DNA of 53,822 nucleotides. Origin: Bacteroidales bacterium. Its GTDB lineage: Bacteria; Bacteroidota; Bacteroidia; Bacteroidales; UBA3824. The position numbers and the translations under genes were made by a program. Positions 21,644-31,173 of the stretch are shown in pieces. The notes beneath the pieces are model-generated. The model was not told where the DNA came from, did not search any database, and saw nothing but the letters and a program-made list of their open reading frames with translations. The stretch spans positions 1 to 53,822 of the forward strand of contig JAFXZT010000169.1 of the NCBI GenBank assembly GCA_017541145.1. Reading direction: 5' to 3'. Each line of letters begins with the position of its first letter. The stretch's first letter is position 1.

Positions 21644-24151
21644 ATGAAAAACGACAACAAGTCCAATCACATAGGAATTTTGATTGCCTCTGCGCCTTCG
21701 GGAGTGGAGTCGATGAATCAGTTGGTACATATTCCGGACGATGATACACTTGAGAAAGTGGATTGGCAGAAGGTAGGACCTGAAATTCCGGTTTTGCCTT
21801 TGCGCAACAATGCATTGTTTCCGCTGGTTGTTATGCCGATAAAATCCGGAAGACCAAATTCTGTAGACCTTATAAAAAAAGCCTATAAAGAAGGAACATT
21901 TTTGGCATGTGTTACCCAAAAAGATCCGTCGCATCCGGCACCTTCGATAGATGATCTCTATCCGGTGGGCACAGTAGCTCGTATTCTCAAATTTTTGGAA
22001 ATGCCCGACGGCAGTATTTCGGCTGTTATGCAAGGTGTTTACAGAATCAAGATTACGGGTGCGGGTGCAAGTTGCGATCCTGAACAGGGTTATATTACAG
22101 TAACATACAAGCCTTGTCGTGATTATTTCCCTGAGGAGGGCGACGAGGAGTTTGATGCCTTGATTGATTCTATAAAAGAAATCGGTATGGAGATTGCCAA
22201 CAAGAGTGCCGAGAATGCACCTGAGTCGGTTTTCGCCATCAGAAATATACATACACCGGCATTTCTTATCAGTTTTATTGTAACAAATATCGAAATTACA
22301 GCCGAGGAGAAAAACAAACTCTTGGCACTCAATTCGGTAAAGAAACGTGCAATAGAATTGTTGGGTATGCTGTCTACCGAGCAACAGAAAGTAAAACTTC
22401 GCGGTGATATCCAAGACAAAGTAAAACGTCAGATGGATAAGCAGCAGCGAGAGTATTTTCTCAATCAGCAAATCAAGACCTTGCAAAACGAGCTTGGCGG
22501 CGATCCGAATCAGGCACTTTTGGACGAATTGGAATCAAAAGCAGAATCCAAAGACTGGCCTGAGTATGCTAAATCGGCTTTTGACAAGCAACTTGCCCGT
22601 TTGAAAACCATTAATCCGCAATCTCCGGATTTTGCTATAGAATTGTCGTATTGTCAGACTATTCTTGATTTGCCTTGGAACTATTGCACCGAAGATGATT
22701 TTACAATAGAAAGTGCTCAAAAAATACTTGATGATGATCATTACGGACTTGAGAAAGTAAAAGAGCGTATCTTGGAATATCTTGCAGTTCTGAAACTTAG
22801 GAAAAATCTCAAGTCACCGATATTATGTCTTTACGGACCTCCGGGTGTGGGCAAAACTTCGCTCGGTCGCAGTATTGCCAACGCTTTGAAACGTAAGTAT
22901 GTAAGGCTTTCGCTTGGAGGCGTTTATGACGAAGCCGAGATTCGCGGTCACCGTCGTACTTATATCGGAGCTATGCCGGGACAGATTATCAAGAATATCA
23001 AGAAGGCAAATTCTTCCAATCCGGTTTTCGTGTTGGACGAGATAGATAAGATTGATTCCAATTTTCACGGCGATCCTGCATCTGCGCTTTTGGAAGTGTT
23101 GGACCCTGAGCAAAACTCTCAGTTTCATGACAATTATCTTGATTTAGATTATGATTTGTCTAACGTGATGTTTATTGCTACTGCCAACAATATCAATAAG
23201 ATACAAGATGCTTTGCTCGACCGTATGGAGCTTATAGATGTATCGGGCTATGTTACGGAAGAGAAAGTAGAAATTGCCAAACGTCATCTTTTGCCCAAGA
23301 TTTTGGACAATCACGGTTTGAAAAAAGATGATTTGGTATTGTCTGACGATATGATAAAGTATATTGTTAACAATTACACCAGAGAATCGGGCGTGCGCGA
23401 ACTCAACAATGTATTGTCAACAATAGCACGAAAAACCGCTTTGAAAGTTGCAAGCAGCAAAAAATATAATCACGAGCTTTGCGAAGACGATGTTATAAAA
23501 GCACTTGGTAAACATAAATATTTCCATGATGAATATTTTGTAACCAGACAACCTGGTGTAATTCCGGGTTTGGCGTGGACATCGGCAGGCGGCGAGTTGC
23601 TTTATATAGAATCATTGTTGAGCAACGGCAGCGGTGTACTCAATATCACGGGCAATGTTGGAAAAGTGATGAAAGAATCAGCAGAAATAGCTCTTAACTA
23701 TTTGTGTGCCAACGAGGACAATCTCGGTATCGACCACAGGATGTTCAAAGAGTTTGATTTGAGCTTGCATTTCCCTGAGGGTGCAATTCCGAAAGATGGT
23801 CCGTCGGCAGGTATTACGATTTTTACATCTCTTGCATCGTTGTATACACAGCGACCTGTAAAACCTCGTATTGCAATGACCGGAGAACTTACACTTTCGG
23901 GACGTGTTTTGCCGGTAGGAGGTATAAAAGAAAAGATACTTGGTGCCAAACGTGCCGGTATCAAAAAAATCTTTATGTCGGAAGAAAACAGAGCTGATAT
24001 TGAGGAAATAAAACCGATGTATCTCAAGGGTTTAACTTTTGTTTATGTAAAAAATGCAATGGAGTTGATACCGCTTGTATTGGAAAAATCGCAAGTGGAA
24101 AATCCTGTAAAACTAAAGGAGAAACCCAAAGAAAAGGAAAAAAACAATTAA
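21644..24151 (+). CDS. lon: ATP-dependent protease La (Lon)
   Basis: Lon is a cytoplasmic hexameric AAA+ protease that removes misfolded and regulatory proteins. The 835 residues are typical. The N-terminal substrate-binding domain begins at about residue 45 (IPVLPLRNNALFPLVVMPI). The AAA+ module has Walker A GPPGVGKTS (near 398) and Walker B VFVLDEIDKI. The protease domain has the catalytic serine in KDGPSAG (about 718) and the lysine in the segment GGIKEKILGAKRAG. The tail is lysine/glutamate-rich. It overlaps nothing and is followed after 37 bases by the UpxY-like gene. Confidence 0.98.
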   Translation: MKNDNKSNHIGILIASAPSGVESMNQLVHIPDDDTLEKVDWQKVGPEIPVLPLRNNALFPLVVMPIKSGRPNSVDLIKKAYKEGTFLACVTQKDPSHPAPSIDDLYPVGTVARILKFLEMPDGSISAVMQGVYRIKITGAGASCDPEQGYITVTYKPCRDYFPEEGDEEFDALIDSIKEIGMEIANKSAENAPESVFAIRNIHTPAFLISFIVTNIEITAEEKNKLLALNSVKKRAIELLGMLSTEQQKVKLRGDIQDKVKRQMDKQQREYFLNQQIKTLQNELGGDPNQALLDELESKAESKDWPEYAKSAFDKQLARLKTINPQSPDFAIELSYCQTILDLPWNYCTEDDFTIESAQKILDDDHYGLEKVKERILEYLAVLKLRKNLKSPILCLYGPPGVGKTSLGRSIANALKRKYVRLSLGGVYDEAEIRGHRRTYIGAMPGQIIKNIKKANSSNPVFVLDEIDKIDSNFHGDPASALLEVLDPEQNSQFHDNYLDLDYDLSNVMFIATANNINKIQDALLDRMELIDVSGYVTEEKVEIAKRHLLPKILDNHGLKKDDLVLSDDMIKYIVNNYTRESGVRELNNVLSTIARKTALKVASSKKYNHELCEDDVIKALGKHKYFHDEYFVTRQPGVIPGLAWTSAGGELLYIESLLSNGSGVLNITGNVGKVMKESAEIALNYLCANEDNLGIDHRMFKEFDLSLHFPEGAIPKDGPSAGITIFTSLASLYTQRPVKPRIAMTGELTLSGRVLPVGGIKEKILGAKRAGIKKIFMSEENRADIEEIKPMYLKGLTFVYVKNAMELIPLVLEKSQVENPVKLKEKPKEKEKNN

Positions 24152-24188
24152 GAAAAAAATACATAAAGCGTATAGCTGAAAAACAAAT

Positions 24189-24722
24189 ATGTGGATACCG
24201 ATTAGAACCTTGTATATGAATGAGATGAAAGTGGAAGCAAGGCTCAAGGAATTGGGTTTTGAAACTTTTATCCCGATGCGGTACGATGCACCGGATCTTG
24301 CTCCAAAAGAGGAGAGATGTACTTATCCATTGGTGCCGGCTATTCATAATTTACTGTTTGTTCATCATGATTATAGTCGGGATTGGTGTTTGGGTTTATT
24401 GAAACAAGTGGATTATCCGATTAGTTTCATAAAAAAAGAGCGCGACGGCAACGATTATGCAGTGGTGCAAGATGCAGAAATGGAGATGTTTATAAAATTC
24501 TGCAACCCTATGATTGTTGGAACACAATTCAAGACGCCGGAGGAGATACAAATAAAAGCCGGAATGTTTGTACGAGTAAAACGCGGCGAGTTGGAAGGCA
24601 TTGTCGGAAAGTTTGTAAGATATCACAAACGGCATTTTATTGCAATAGAAACTTCCGGTATCTGTGCTTTGATGACAATCAGATATAGTGATGTTGAAGT
24701 ATTGAAAGACGAAAATGAATAG
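24189..24722 (+). CDS. UpxY-like NusG-family antiterminator
   Basis: A 177-residue paralogue of NusG. The N-terminal NGN-type domain starts at once (WIPIRTLYMNEMKVEARLKE), and a C-terminal KOW-type segment reads IKAGMFVRVKRGELEGIVGKFVRY. This arrangement is that of Bacteroidetes UpxY proteins, which in Bacteroides fragilis prevent early termination in capsule operons. Here there are no polysaccharide genes beside it. It follows lon by 37 bases and is followed by terminator hairpins and uvrA. The housekeeping nusG is at 1853-2431. Targets are unknown. Confidence 0.8.
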   Translation: MWIPIRTLYMNEMKVEARLKELGFETFIPMRYDAPDLAPKEERCTYPLVPAIHNLLFVHHDYSRDWCLGLLKQVDYPISFIKKERDGNDYAVVQDAEMEMFIKFCNPMIVGTQFKTPEEIQIKAGMFVRVKRGELEGIVGKFVRYHKRHFIAIETSGICALMTIRYSDVEVLKDENE

Positions 24723-24790
24723 ATAATCAGTAGTTTACATACTGAAATTTTAAATAAGCAAAAAAAAAATCGAAAAGAATAAATATTTTT

Positions 24791-24822
24791 TTTGTTGTAT
24801 TAATATCTATTTATTAACTTTG
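24791..24822 (+). promoter_or_regulatory. Promoter of the candidate small RNA
   Basis: TTTG (24791-24794), a 20-base spacer and TAACTTTG (24815-24822) are an exact fit to the Bacteroidetes consensus. No ORF of any length with family support follows before the hairpins at 24920-25040. Confidence 0.8.
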
Positions 24823-24827
24823 CTTTC

Positions 24828-24953
24828 GTAAAATCAAAAAATAATACAATTATTTAAGTCTACACTTTGTGTAGTAATATTTGTTTCATGTTATATTTAT
24901 AAAAACGAAATCTTTATGGAAAATGGCGTTGTGATAACGTCATTTTTGTGTTT
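24828..24953 (+). ncRNA. Candidate small RNA between upxY-like gene and uvrA
   Basis: The stretch begins about 6 bases after a consensus promoter and ends in an intrinsic-terminator hairpin, giving a predicted RNA of about 125 nt. It contains the hairpin CTACAC-TTT-GTGTAG (near 24860-24874). The terminal stem AAAATGGCGTT / AACGTCATTTT (24920-24930 and 24936-24946) is followed by T-rich sequence. A 21-codon ORF from ATG 24916 overlaps the terminator and has no support. I cannot place it in a known RNA family. Confidence 0.45.
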
Positions 24954-24957
24954 TTTG
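24920..24957 (+). terminator. Terminator hairpin 1 before uvrA
   Basis: An 11-bp stem with one G-U pair and a 5-base loop (24920-24930 / 24936-24946), then a T-rich run interrupted by GTG. It would end the candidate small RNA. Confidence 0.75.
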
Positions 24958-25006
24958 TCTATTTTAGACTTAAAACTTTAAAGTATTCAATTCAAAAATT
25001 CTTGGG

Positions 25007-25040
25007 ATGCGGGCGTTGAGAAACGTTACCGCATTTTTTT
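25007..25040 (+). terminator. Terminator hairpin 2 before uvrA
   Basis: ATGCGG (25007-25012) pairs with CCGCAT (25029-25034), with an inner CGTT/AACG helix and a bulge, followed by T7. It is 50 bases after hairpin 1, so uvrA is well insulated from upstream transcription. The rest of the gap to 25208 shows nothing else. Confidence 0.75.
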
Positions 25041-25208
25041 ATTTATCTTGTTGCATTCAATTATGTATTTTTTTGTTAACAATTATTTTGTTGGGTACGG
25101 AATTTGTTCAATAATCTAAAAAAACGGGATATTAATATCAAAAATAGTTACAAAACAGTAGCAGAAGTTAATGATATAAGAAAAAAAAATTAAATAAATA
25201 TTCACTTG

Positions 25209-25239
25209 TTTGCTACTTCAAGAAATATTTCTATCTTTG
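25209..25239 (+). promoter_or_regulatory. Promoter of uvrA
   Basis: TTTG (25209-25212), a 19-base spacer and TATCTTTG (25232-25239) match the consensus. The leader to ATG 25266 is about 20 bases. No LexA-type palindrome was recognised. Confidence 0.85.
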
Positions 25240-25265
25240 CCCGAATAATTAAGAGTAAAATCGCT

Positions 25266-28133
25266 ATGCCAAAAAAAGAGGGAGCTAAGCCGGAAAACTT
25301 AGATATTTTGGATTTGGAAAATATTCATGTTTACGGTGCAAGAGTTCACAATCTTAAAAATATTGATGTTACGATACCACGAAACAAACTTACCGTAGTT
25401 ACCGGATTGAGCGGCAGCGGTAAGAGTTCCTTGGCATTTGACACTATATTTGCTGAAGGTAGCAGACGTTACATCGAGACTTTCAATGCTTATGCACGAC
25501 AGTTTCTCGGTGGAATGGAAAGACCTGATGTTGACAAGATTACAGGTCTCAGTCCCGTAATCAGCATAGAACAGAAAAGTACCAACAAAAATCCCCGTTC
25601 TACGGTTGGTACAATTACAGAAATATATGATTTCTTGAGAGTTTGGTTTGCCAGAGCCGGTGAAGCATTCAGCTACAATACCGGTGAGCGTATGGTAAAA
25701 TACAACGAAGACCAGATTTGTGATTTGATTTCAAATCATTACGGCGGTCAGAAGGTTGTAATTTTGGCTCCTGTCGTAAAAGGCAGAAAGGGTCATTACC
25801 GCGAACTCTTTGAATCTATTCGTAAAAAGGGTTATATTCAAGTGCGTGTTGACGGTAATATCAAAGATATTATCATCAATATGAAAACCGACCGTTACAA
25901 AATTCATAATATAGAAATTGTTGTTGACAAAATAGTAGTACCGGTTTCCGGCAAGAAGGATTCAGGCGGTATTGACAGGATGAAAAAGTCTGTACAAACA
26001 GCTTTGCAGCTTGGTAAAAATATTATCATGCTCTTAAATCCCGATACCGGCGAAGTTAGGTATTACAGCCGATTGTTGATGTGTCCTACTACCGGGCTTA
26101 GCTACAAAGAGCCGGCACCGCCAAACTTCTCTTACAATTCACCGTCCGGATTTTGTCCGTGCTGTAAGGGGCTTGGCGTTGTTAACAAAATAGATGTCAA
26201 CAAAGTAATTCCGGACAAAAACCTTTCGATTCGCAAAGGCGGAATAGCTCCGTTGGGTAAATACACTGATAATTTTGTGTTCAGACAATTGGATGCACTT
26301 GCCGAGCGTGAGGGTTTCAGCCTTGATAAACCGATTAGTGAACTTACTGAAGAACAACTCGATATGGTTCTCAACGGTTCGGCTGAGCCTTTGGAAATGG
26401 GTTGGATGGCAAAATACGGAAGTCCCCAGACTACTTACGACGGCATTTTGAAATATTTGGTAAATGCATCGGAGGAAGAAGAATCTCAAGAACTTGTACT
26501 GAGATTTTCTACAGAAGGAATCTGCCCTGAGTGTCACGGCGACCGACTCAACAAAGAGGCTTTGAGTTTTAAGATTGGCGGTAAAAATATTGCCGAACTT
26601 GCTCAAATGGATATTGAGGATTTGCGAAATTTCCTTGATGATGTAGAAAGCAAACTTTCAGACAAGCAGAAGAAGATTTCTACCGAGATACTCAAAGAAA
26701 TTAAAACCAGAGTAGGATTCATGCACGATGTTGGTTTGGATTATTTGAGTTTGTACCGAACATCAACAAGTCTTTCGGGCGGCGAGGCACAGCGAATAAG
26801 GCTTGCAACTCAGATAGGTTCAAAACTTGTAAACGTTCTTTATATTTTGGACGAGCCTTCTATCGGTTTGCATCAGCGTGACAACGACAAGTTGATAAAA
26901 TCGTTGAAACAACTTCGTGACAACGGCAATTCTATCATTGTTGTAGAACACGACAAAGATATGATAAAAAATGCCGATTATGTTGTTGACATCGGACCGG
27001 GAGCCGGACGTCTTGGCGGATATCTCACTGCATCGTGTACACCAAGCGAACTCGAAAAGCTTGATACTCTGACTGCTAAATATATCAAAGGAACTCTTGA
27101 TGTAGAGATGCCGGAAAAACGTCGCGAAGGCAACGGCAAGTTCATAAAACTTTTCGGTTGCAAAGGAAATAATCTTAAAGATGTTGATTTAACGATACCT
27201 TTGGGCAAAATGGTATTAATCACAGGAGTATCAGGCAGCGGTAAGTCTACATTGATAAACGAGACGTTGCGACCGATACTTACAAAACATTTCTACCGTT
27301 CGTTGCAAAAGCCGAAAGAATACGATAGGATAGAAGGTATTGAAAATATCGACAAGGTAATCGAAGTAAATCAAGATCCGATTGGACGTACACCGAGATC
27401 AAATCCTTGTACATATACCAATCTGTTTGGTGATATAAGGAATTTGTATGCCGAGTTGCCACAGTCCAAAATCATGAATTACAAGCCCGGACGTTTTTCT
27501 TTTAATGTGAAAGGCGGAAGGTGTGAGGAATGTCAGGGTGCGGGCGTAAAAACAATCGAGATGAATTTCTTGCCAGATGTTTATGTAAAATGTGATGTTT
27601 GCAACGGCAGACGTTACAACCGTGAAACATTGGAAGTAAAATACAAAGGCAAGTCGATAAGCGATGTTTTGGATATGACGATAAACCGCGCAGCCGAGTT
27701 TTTTGCCAACGTACCTCGAATCTTGAAGAAATTGCAGGCATTGCAAGGCGTTGGTATGGGCTACGTAACGCTCGGACAGTCGGCAACCACGCTTTCGGGC
27801 GGTGAGGCTCAGCGCATAAAACTTGCAACCGAGCTTTCAAAATCCGAAACAGGAAAAACACTTTATATATTGGATGAGCCTACCACGGGACTTCATCTTG
27901 AAGATATCCGTGTATTGATGAACGTATTGAATGCACTTGTAGAAAAAGGAAATACAGTAGTGATAATAGAGCACAATCTTGATGTTATAAAAGCAGCCGA
28001 TTGGATAATAGATATGGGGCCGGAAGGCGGAAAAGGCGGCGGACAGATTGTAGCAGAAGGTACGCCGGAAGATATAATAAAAGCCGGCAAAGGCTATACA
28101 GCCCAATATTTGAAAAAAGAGATGAAAAAATAA
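25266..28133 (+). CDS. uvrA: Excinuclease ABC subunit A
   Basis: UvrA is the damage-sensing ABC ATPase that loads UvrB in nucleotide excision repair. The protein has 955 residues from ATG 25266; the upstream TTG reading would start inside the promoter. Walker A GLSGSGKSS (about 47-55) and GVSGSGKST (about 654) are present, as are two LSGGEAQR signatures (near 503 and 843). The second zinc module is complete (CEECQGAG ... CDVCNGRR). The first reads MCPTTG ... CPCCKGLG (near 271), where the second expected cysteine is threonine. This may be a lineage feature. No DNA-repair neighbours are seen. Confidence 0.97.
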   Translation: MPKKEGAKPENLDILDLENIHVYGARVHNLKNIDVTIPRNKLTVVTGLSGSGKSSLAFDTIFAEGSRRYIETFNAYARQFLGGMERPDVDKITGLSPVISIEQKSTNKNPRSTVGTITEIYDFLRVWFARAGEAFSYNTGERMVKYNEDQICDLISNHYGGQKVVILAPVVKGRKGHYRELFESIRKKGYIQVRVDGNIKDIIINMKTDRYKIHNIEIVVDKIVVPVSGKKDSGGIDRMKKSVQTALQLGKNIIMLLNPDTGEVRYYSRLLMCPTTGLSYKEPAPPNFSYNSPSGFCPCCKGLGVVNKIDVNKVIPDKNLSIRKGGIAPLGKYTDNFVFRQLDALAEREGFSLDKPISELTEEQLDMVLNGSAEPLEMGWMAKYGSPQTTYDGILKYLVNASEEEESQELVLRFSTEGICPECHGDRLNKEALSFKIGGKNIAELAQMDIEDLRNFLDDVESKLSDKQKKISTEILKEIKTRVGFMHDVGLDYLSLYRTSTSLSGGEAQRIRLATQIGSKLVNVLYILDEPSIGLHQRDNDKLIKSLKQLRDNGNSIIVVEHDKDMIKNADYVVDIGPGAGRLGGYLTASCTPSELEKLDTLTAKYIKGTLDVEMPEKRREGNGKFIKLFGCKGNNLKDVDLTIPLGKMVLITGVSGSGKSTLINETLRPILTKHFYRSLQKPKEYDRIEGIENIDKVIEVNQDPIGRTPRSNPCTYTNLFGDIRNLYAELPQSKIMNYKPGRFSFNVKGGRCEECQGAGVKTIEMNFLPDVYVKCDVCNGRRYNRETLEVKYKGKSISDVLDMTINRAAEFFANVPRILKKLQALQGVGMGYVTLGQSATTLSGGEAQRIKLATELSKSETGKTLYILDEPTTGLHLEDIRVLMNVLNALVEKGNTVVIIEHNLDVIKAADWIIDMGPEGGKGGGQIVAEGTPEDIIKAGKGYTAQYLKKEMKK

Positions 28134-28191
28134 AAAAATATTGCATAAATATTCGGAAAAAGTCTTTTAAATTAAAAAAATTAGGAATAAA

Positions 28192-28223
28192 TTTGTATCG
28201 TATTAATAATTTAAAAATTTTTG
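28192..28223 (+). promoter_or_regulatory. Promoter of the argR-carA-argH-carB operon
   Basis: TTTG (28192-28195), 20 bases, then AATTTTTG (28216-28223), one base off TAnnTTTG. The predicted transcription start falls at or next to the argR ATG (28228), so the mRNA may be nearly leaderless. No clear ARG-box palindrome was recognised. Confidence 0.6.
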
Positions 28224-28227
28224 TACT

Positions 28228-28698
28228 ATGAATAACAAACAGAATCGTATCTCCTTGATTTGTCAGATAATTGAGAACGAAACAGTAAGATCACAACAAG
28301 ACATCTTGGAGAAACTGGCAGAACAAGGCGTAGAGATTACACAAGCTAGTTTGTCACGTTATTTGAAAGAAATTCAGGCATCACGAATCCCTGACGGACG
28401 TGGCAGTTATGTTTACAAAATGCCTCCAACATCGGCACGAACAGTAAGCATGATAAGCAACGAAGTAATTTCAGTGGAATTTGTTGGTCCTAACATGGTG
28501 GTATTCAGAACAGACGGCGGATATGCCGATGCAGTCACCGTACAGATCGACGAAAGAAAACTTGATTTGATAGCTGGTACAGTATCCGGCGACGACACAA
28601 TTTTGGTGATAATTCGTGACGGATATACAAGATCAGAAACAAGATCAATATTGATAAAAGAATTTCCATATATAAAAGATAAAATATTAAATGAATAA
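28228..28698 (+). CDS. argR: Arginine repressor ArgR
   Basis: ArgR is a hexameric arginine-sensing transcription factor. The 156 residues match the family. The N-terminal winged helix is clear (RISLICQIIENETVRSQQDILEKL, then ITQASLSRYLKEI as recognition helix). The C-terminal oligomerisation and arginine-binding domain includes DTILVIIRDG, with the aspartates expected near the ligand. It overlaps carA by 8 bases, so the two are translationally coupled. As the first gene of an operon for carbamoyl phosphate and arginine synthesis it probably controls its own operon. Confidence 0.95.
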   Translation: MNNKQNRISLICQIIENETVRSQQDILEKLAEQGVEITQASLSRYLKEIQASRIPDGRGSYVYKMPPTSARTVSMISNEVISVEFVGPNMVVFRTDGGYADAVTVQIDERKLDLIAGTVSGDDTILVIIRDGYTRSETRSILIKEFPYIKDKILNE

Positions 28699-29776
28699 TC
28701 TTACAAAAGCAGAACTGCTTCTTGAAGACGGCACTTGTTATCAGGGCTACTCATTCGGATATGAGGGCCCTGTAGCTGGTGAAGTGGTTTTTAACACAGC
28801 AATGACAGGCTATACAGAAAGCCTAACAGACCCTTCTTACAAGGGACAGATATTGGTTTCCACTTATCCGCTTATCGGTAATTACGGAATTCCCGGCGAT
28901 GAGGTTCAGGATGGGATGCCATTGTTTTTTGAGTCTGACCGTATTCACGTACAGGCACTCATCGTTTCCGACTATTCATTTGAATACAGTCATTGGAACG
29001 CTAAAAAGTCGCTTGCCGATTGGTTGAAAGAAAACAAGGTACCCGGTATTTTCGGTATTGATACCAGAGCTCTCACCAAGCGTCTTAGAGAAAAAGGTTC
29101 AATGCTTGGTAAAATTATCATCAACAATCAAGAGCCAGAGTGGTACGACCCCAACAAAGACAATCTTGTAGCACAAGTCAGTTGCAAAGAGCCTGTTACT
29201 TACGGCAACGGCAAATACAAAGTAGTGTTAGTGGATTGCGGTGTGAAAAACGCTATTATCCGCAATTTTATAAAACGCGACGTTACGATAACGCGAGTTC
29301 CTTATGATTATGATTTTTCCAAATTGGAATACGATGGTTTGTTTATTTCTAATGGTCCCGGTGATCCTAAGATGTGTAAGCAAACCATTTCTCATATCTC
29401 AGAGGCTCTGAAGCAAGAAAAACCAATATTCGGTATTTGTCTTGGCAATCAGCTTTTGGCATTGGCTGCGGGTTTTGATACGTACAAATTAAAATACGGA
29501 CATCGTTCTCACAATCAGCCGGTTTTGATGACTGGTACTGACAAATGTTTCATTACAAGTCAGAATCACGGTTTTGCAATCAACCTGCAATCTATCGATG
29601 ACAATTGGATTCCTTGGTTCAACAATGTTAACGACGGCACTTCAGAAGGTATAAAACACAAGTCAAAACCATTTTTCTCGGTTCAGTTCCATCCTGAAGC
29701 TTGCGGCGGTCCTGTTGATACAGAATTCCTTTTTGATGATTTCATCGAATTAATAAAACAATATACAGGCAAATAA
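28691..29776 (+). CDS. carA: Carbamoyl-phosphate synthase small subunit (glutaminase)
   Basis: CarA hydrolyses glutamine and passes ammonia to CarB for carbamoyl phosphate, shared by arginine and pyrimidine synthesis. It has 361 residues. The N-terminal domain holds EVVFNTAMTGYTESLTDPSY. The class I amidotransferase domain has nucleophile Cys250 in GICLGNQLLALAAG and the histidine/glutamate pair in SVQFHPEA. Asn replaces the His often found after GICLG; I recall the Asn form from Bacteroidetes. It overlaps argR by 8 bases and is separated from carB by argH. Confidence 0.97.
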   Translation: MNNLTKAELLLEDGTCYQGYSFGYEGPVAGEVVFNTAMTGYTESLTDPSYKGQILVSTYPLIGNYGIPGDEVQDGMPLFFESDRIHVQALIVSDYSFEYSHWNAKKSLADWLKENKVPGIFGIDTRALTKRLREKGSMLGKIIINNQEPEWYDPNKDNLVAQVSCKEPVTYGNGKYKVVLVDCGVKNAIIRNFIKRDVTITRVPYDYDFSKLEYDGLFISNGPGDPKMCKQTISHISEALKQEKPIFGICLGNQLLALAAGFDTYKLKYGHRSHNQPVLMTGTDKCFITSQNHGFAINLQSIDDNWIPWFNNVNDGTSEGIKHKSKPFFSVQFHPEACGGPVDTEFLFDDFIELIKQYTGK

Positions 29777-29787
29777 ATCTTACTATT

Positions 29788-31119
29788 ATGAAACTTTGGG
29801 ATAAAGGATTTGATACTGAGGAATTTGTAAACCGTTTTACTGTCGGAAAAGACCGTGAAATGGATTTGTATCTTGCTCAATATGATGTCCTTGGCTGTAT
29901 GGCTCATGCCAAAATGCTCAACAAAACAGGGCTGCTCTCGGATGAGGACATCAACGCGCTGATTCCGGAGCTCAAAAAAATTTACGCCAAGGCTCTTGAG
30001 GGCAAATTCGTAATTGAAGATGATGTAGAAGATGTTCATTCTCAAATAGAATTTGAACTTACAAATGCTTGCGGCGACCCCGGTAAAAAAATTCACACTG
30101 CCCGCTCTCGAAACGATCAAGTTGTTACTGCTGTAAGACTTTTCACAAGAGCTAAACTTCAAAATATTATCGAAAGTGTAAAAACATTGTTTGAAACATT
30201 TGTTTCGCTTTCCGAAAAATACAAAGAAGTATTGATGCCGGGATACACTCATTTGCAGATTGCCATGCCGTCCAGTTTCGGGATGTGGTTCGGAGCTTTT
30301 GCCGAAAGCCTTTCCGACGACCTTTGGACTCTCTTTTCTGCATGGAAAATCAACAATCGCAATCCTCTTGGCTCTGCTGCCGGTTATGGTTCAAGTTTCC
30401 CTATCGACCGTCAGATGACTTCCGATCTCCTTGGATTTGATTCTCCTGACTATAATTCTGTTTATGCCCAGATGACACGCGGCAAAGCCGAAACTGCTGT
30501 GGCTGCTGCATTGGCTCAGTTGTCGCAGACATTGGCTAAATTTGCCGCTGATTGTTGTTTGTTTATGAGTCAGAATTTCAAATTCATTTCTCTACCTAAA
30601 GAATATACTACCGGATCTTCCATAATGCCTCACAAAGCTAATCCTGATGTGTTTGAACTCATGCGCGGATATTGCAACAAGATATCTGTATTGCCGTTTG
30701 AACTCAACAGAATTACCGGAAATCTTACCACCGGATATTTCAGAGATTTGCAATTACTGAAAGAAAGTTATCTCCCGGTTTTTGAGAGAATGCAGATGTG
30801 TTTGGATTTTATGACATTTATATTACCCAAAATAAAGCCTGCTGAAGATATTCTCAAAAACGAGATGTATCAACCGATTTTTACAGTAGAGGCTCTCAAT
30901 GAATATGTTGTAAAAGGTGTACCGTTCCGCGATGCCTACAAAGAAGTCGGGCATCAGGTAATGGAAGGTAAATTCCATTGGGACAAGCCGTTGAATCATA
31001 CTCATATTGGAAGTATCGGTAATCTTTGCAACGATAAAATTCAGGAAAATTTCAATAGTATCTACGCACATTTCCAATTCGATAAGGTGGAAACTGCAAT
31101 AGAAAACTTGTTGAAGTAA
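29788..31119 (+). CDS. argH: Argininosuccinate lyase
   Basis: ArgH cleaves argininosuccinate to arginine and fumarate, the last step of arginine synthesis. The protein has 443 residues. The fumarase-superfamily signature GSSIMPHKANPD (near 276) contains the catalytic serine loop. Other conserved segments are HTARSRNDQV and YTHLQIAMPSSFG. The start is 11 bases after carA, so it is in the same operon. Other arginine genes are not in the window. Confidence 0.97.
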   Translation: MKLWDKGFDTEEFVNRFTVGKDREMDLYLAQYDVLGCMAHAKMLNKTGLLSDEDINALIPELKKIYAKALEGKFVIEDDVEDVHSQIEFELTNACGDPGKKIHTARSRNDQVVTAVRLFTRAKLQNIIESVKTLFETFVSLSEKYKEVLMPGYTHLQIAMPSSFGMWFGAFAESLSDDLWTLFSAWKINNRNPLGSAAGYGSSFPIDRQMTSDLLGFDSPDYNSVYAQMTRGKAETAVAAALAQLSQTLAKFAADCCLFMSQNFKFISLPKEYTTGSSIMPHKANPDVFELMRGYCNKISVLPFELNRITGNLTTGYFRDLQLLKESYLPVFERMQMCLDFMTFILPKIKPAEDILKNEMYQPIFTVEALNEYVVKGVPFRDAYKEVGHQVMEGKFHWDKPLNHTHIGSIGNLCNDKIQENFNSIYAHFQFDKVETAIENLLK

Positions 31120-31173
31120 AAGAATAATAAAACTTAATCCTGACAATAAAATTGACAATTATTTCATACGATC

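Noticed and set aside
24916..24981. 21-codon ORF overlapping the terminator hairpin before uvrA
   Set aside because: It has no ribosome-binding signal, runs through the terminator stem and resembles no family.
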